The translations under genes were made by a program, and so were the position numbers. Shown one piece after another: positions 7,698-9,357 of a DNA stretch of 9,357 nt (position 1 is its first letter; each line of letters begins with the position of its first letter). Source of the stretch: an uncultured Polaromonas sp. (GTDB lineage: Bacteria > Pseudomonadota > Gammaproteobacteria > Burkholderiales > Burkholderiaceae); assembly GCA_946479075.1 (NCBI GenBank), contig CAMLDT010000138.1, forward strand, positions 1 to 9,357, written 5' to 3'. Under the pieces are notes generated by a model. That model did no database searches and was not told where the DNA came from. It saw nothing but the letters and a program-made list of their open reading frames with translations.

Positions 7698-7713
7698 TCT
7701 AAGTGCTTGATTT
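7698..7713 (+). repeat. Direct repeat upstream of mraZ, copy 2
   Basis: TCTAAGTGCTTGATTT, 54 bp downstream of copy 1. Its AAGTGC core also occurs in the MraZ-box region at 7774-7779, though the spacings (54 and 73 bp) are not helically regular. Confidence 0.45.
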
Positions 7714-7739
7714 CATTGAAAAAATTTGTTGCAAAGCCC

Positions 7740-7767
7740 TTGCACCCCAAAACTTTCCTGATAAAGT
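7740..7767 (+). promoter_or_regulatory. Putative mraZ (dcw cluster) promoter
   Basis: TTGCAC (7740-7745) and TAAAGT (7762-7767) are separated by 16 bp, and TG at 7759-7760 gives an extended -10 (TGATAAAGT). It is the best sigma70-like promoter in this AT-rich stretch and would start transcription near 7774, about 45 bases before mraZ. The last base of the -10 is the first base of the first MraZ box. Confidence 0.5.
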
Positions 7768-7801
7768 GGGAAAAAGTGCAATTTAGTGGTGAAAAGTGTT
7801 T
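7767..7801 (+). promoter_or_regulatory. MraZ-binding box array, four TG boxes at 10-bp spacing
   Basis: TGGGA (7767), TGCAA (7777), TGGTG (7787) and TGTTT (7797) begin at exact 10-bp intervals, with similar 5-base spacers (AAAAG, TTTAG, AAAAG). In E. coli MraZ binds direct TGGGN repeats with 5-base spacers in its own promoter and represses the dcw operon. Only the first box here fits the consensus fully. The array overlaps the -10 and the start of the transcript, consistent with autorepression. Confidence 0.6.
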
Positions 7802-7818
7802 TCCAAAGGTTTTTAACG

Positions 7819-8247
7819 GTGTTTCAAGGCGCGTCATCTCTAGCTCTCGATACCAAGGGGCGGCTTTCTGTGCCGACCCGGTATCGTGACGTGCTGAGCG
7901 CGACGGCCGGCAGCCAGCTCACCATCACCAAACATCCGCACGGGTGTCTCATGATATTCCCGCGCAACGAGTGGGAAAAATTTCGCGAACGTATTGCTGC
8001 GCTTCCCATGGACGCACAGTGGTGGAAGCGGATTTTTCTGGGCAATGCAATGGATGTGGACATGGACGCCAGCGGCCGTGTGCTGGTGTCCCCTGAATTG
8101 CGCGCTGCGGCGGGCATCAGCAAGGACACGGTGCTGCTCGGCATGGGCAGCTCCTTCGAGCTCTGGGATGCGGCGACCTACGCGGCCCAGGAAGCCGAGC
8201 AGATGAAGGGCCCCATGCCCGACGTCTTCCGGGATTTTTCATTCTGA
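7819..8247 (+). CDS. mraZ: MraZ, transcriptional repressor of the dcw cluster
   Basis: A 142-residue protein with two AbrB/SpoVT-like swapped-hairpin domains. The first has [15 protein letters not shown] (9-23) and the second [15 protein letters not shown], with D83, G86 and R87 in the repeated D-x-x-GR motif. MraZ forms ring oligomers that bind the repeats upstream and control cell-division and murein genes. I chose the GTG at 7819, which gives the family N-terminus (M)[10 protein letters not shown] and has AAAGG (7805-7809) nine bases upstream. An in-frame GTG at 7786 would add 11 unmatched residues and lies within the MraZ boxes. The stop is three bases before the rsmH start. Confidence 0.95.
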   Translation: MFQGASSLALDTKGRLSVPTRYRDVLSATAGSQLTITKHPHGCLMIFPRNEWEKFRERIAALPMDAQWWKRIFLGNAMDVDMDASGRVLVSPELRAAAGISKDTVLLGMGSSFELWDAATYAAQEAEQMKGPMPDVFRDFSF

Positions 8248-8250
8248 AAG

Positions 8251-9210
8251 ATGGCGGTGCAAGACACATGGACACATCGCACCGTCTTGTTGAACGAAGC
8301 AGTTACAGCGCTTCACATCCAACCGGACGGCCACTACATCGACGCGACCTTTGGTCGCGGGGGCCATTCCCGCCTGATTCTTTCGGAGCTGTCGGCGCAA
8401 GGCCGGTTGACCGCCTTCGACAAGGATCCCGAAGCCGTCGCCGAAGCGGCCAGGCTGGCCGATGCGCGTTTTTCGATACGCCACGAAGGCTTTATGCATC
8501 TGGGCGACCTGGCGGCGGGTTGTGCCGCCGGCGTGTTGATGGATCTGGGCATCAGTTCGCCGCAGATCGACAACCCGGCGCGCGGTTTTTCCTTTCGCGG
8601 CGATGGCCCGCTGGACATGCGCATGGACACCACGCGGGGGCAAAGCGTCGCCGAGTGGCTGGCCGGTGCGGAGACAGACAGCATTGCGGAGGTCATTCGT
8701 GAATATGGCGAAGAACGGTTTGCTGGGCAGATCGCAAAGGCGATTGATCGTCGCCGACAGGAGCGGGGCCTTATTGGCACCACCGCTGAACTGGCCGAGG
8801 TCGTGGCTGGCGCGGTCAAAACCCGCGAGCCGGGCAAGGACCCTGCAACGCGCACATTTCAGGCTTTTCGGATTTTCATCAACGCCGAGCTTGAAGAGCT
8901 GCAACAGGCGCTAGAGGCTTCGCTCAAAGTATTGCAACCGGGAGGACGTTTGGTGGTGATCAGTTTCCATTCGCTGGAAGACCGCATCGTCAAGCAATTC
9001 ATCGCCGAACATTCGCGCGAGGTTTATGACCGCCGCGCGCCCTTTGCCGTGCCCAAGCCCATGCACCTCAAATCACTGGGACGCGTCAAGCCCGGTGAGC
9101 AGGAGGTTGCTGCCAATCCGCGCGCACGCAGCGCCGTGATGCGCGTGGCGGAGCGCACCGAAGTGCCCCTACAGGCCGCGACCCATCGCTACCCAGGGGC
9201 AAACGCATGA
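8251..9210 (+). CDS. rsmH: RsmH, 16S rRNA (cytosine1402-N4)-methyltransferase
   Basis: A 319-residue MraW/RsmH enzyme that uses S-adenosylmethionine to methylate N4 of C1402 in the 16S rRNA decoding centre. Family marks are [11 protein letters not shown] (8-18), motif [11 protein letters not shown] (31-40), FDKDP (56-60), [11 protein letters not shown] (97-107), [26 protein letters not shown] (238-248) and the C-terminal [15 protein letters not shown]. The length is typical (E. coli 313). It starts three bases after mraZ with no strong Shine-Dalgarno, so it is probably translated by coupling in the same operon. The stop overlaps an ATG (ATGA at 9207-9210), the usual junction with ftsL, but the sequence that follows is repeat DNA. 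Confidence 0.97.
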   Translation: MAVQDTWTHRTVLLNEAVTALHIQPDGHYIDATFGRGGHSRLILSELSAQGRLTAFDKDPEAVAEAARLADARFSIRHEGFMHLGDLAAGCAAGVLMDLGISSPQIDNPARGFSFRGDGPLDMRMDTTRGQSVAEWLAGAETDSIAEVIREYGEERFAGQIAKAIDRRRQERGLIGTTAELAEVVAGAVKTREPGKDPATRTFQAFRIFINAELEELQQALEASLKVLQPGGRLVVISFHSLEDRIVKQFIAEHSREVYDRRAPFAVPKPMHLKSLGRVKPGEQEVAANPRARSAVMRVAERTEVPLQAATHRYPGANA

Positions 9211-9221
9211 GGCAAGGGCCA

Positions 9222-9357
9222 TTTCCCGCCGGGCCGTCCCAAGGGAAATCAGCCCCCGCGGGGGGCAGCGCATTACACGAAGTGAACAGCGTGGGGGCCA
9301 GGTTTCCCGCCGGGCCGTCCCAAGGGAAATCAGCCCCCGCGGGGGGCAGCGCATTAC
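9222..9357. repeat. 81-bp-period GC-rich tandem repeat after rsmH (truncated by window edge)
   Basis: Copy 1 is 9222-9302 and copy 2 starts at 9303. All 55 bases of copy 2 in the window are identical to copy 1. Each unit holds TTTCCC...GGGAAA (9222-9227 and 9243-9248), the perfect palindrome CCCCCGCGGGGG and CAC-GAA-GTG, so it can fold into hairpins on either strand. I recall similar GGGGGCAGCG / GTGGGGGCC elements between genes in Comamonadaceae, but this was not checked. The array occupies the position where ftsL is expected. Confidence 0.85.

Noticed and set aside
7786..7818. Earlier GTG start for mraZ
   Set aside because: It adds 11 residues absent from the family and would begin inside the MraZ-box array, at about the transcript start.
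9169..9354. Minus-strand open frame through the rsmH end and repeat array
   Set aside because: It is composed of repeat DNA and antisense to rsmH, with a translation repeated by the 81-bp period; no sign of a real gene.

Overview
The window is GC-rich chromosomal DNA. It most likely comes from a betaproteobacterium of the order Burkholderiales, family Comamonadaceae (Polaromonas/Rhodoferax-like). This is inferred from the mraZ-rsmH start of the division and cell-wall (dcw) cluster, a DksA core of the betaproteobacterial type, and short intergenic repeats that look like those I remember from that family. I ran no database search.

Layout. Positions 1-1589 (minus strand) hold most of a membrane signalling protein: an export signal, a periplasmic DISM-type sensor region, seven membrane spans and the start of a GGDEF-like domain whose signature is degenerate. 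The gene runs off the left edge. A 65-bp divergent promoter region (1590-1654) contains a 15-bp palindrome midway between two mirror-image -10 boxes. Facing right is an RlmI-type 23S rRNA cytosine methyltransferase (1655-2836), which carries a diverged copy of a short repeat inside its coding region. A second copy, in the opposite orientation, lies just after its stop. Next is a CobW-family (COG0523) GTPase metallochaperone with a 17-histidine loop (3068-4135). After a roughly 300-bp structured leader comes dksA (4444-5544). Its C-terminal DksA core keeps only one of the four zinc-ligand cysteines and is fused to a long Lys/Ala/Pro-rich, histone H1-like N-terminal tail. It is followed, probably in the same transcript, by a 605-residue protein with a basic N-terminus, a proline-rich linker, a helical repeat-like segment and two STAS-like domains (5579-7396).

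A 422-bp intergenic region (7397-7818) holds hairpins, an inverted repeat, a 54-bp-spaced direct repeat and the mraZ promoter, which has four TG boxes phased at exactly 10 bp. Then come mraZ (7819-8247) and rsmH (8251-9210), 3 bp apart. Directly after rsmH, where ftsL normally starts with an ATGA overlap, an 81-bp-period GC-rich tandem repeat begins and runs off the right edge.

How the genes work together. RlmI and RsmH both modify rRNA. DksA acts on RNA polymerase in the stringent response. MraZ represses the dcw operon. The CobW protein may supply zinc or another metal. The most noteworthy points are the repeat array inside the dcw operon, the H1-like/DksA fusion, the repeat-derived stretch inside rlmI, the divergent operator, and the uncharacterised double-STAS protein next to dksA.
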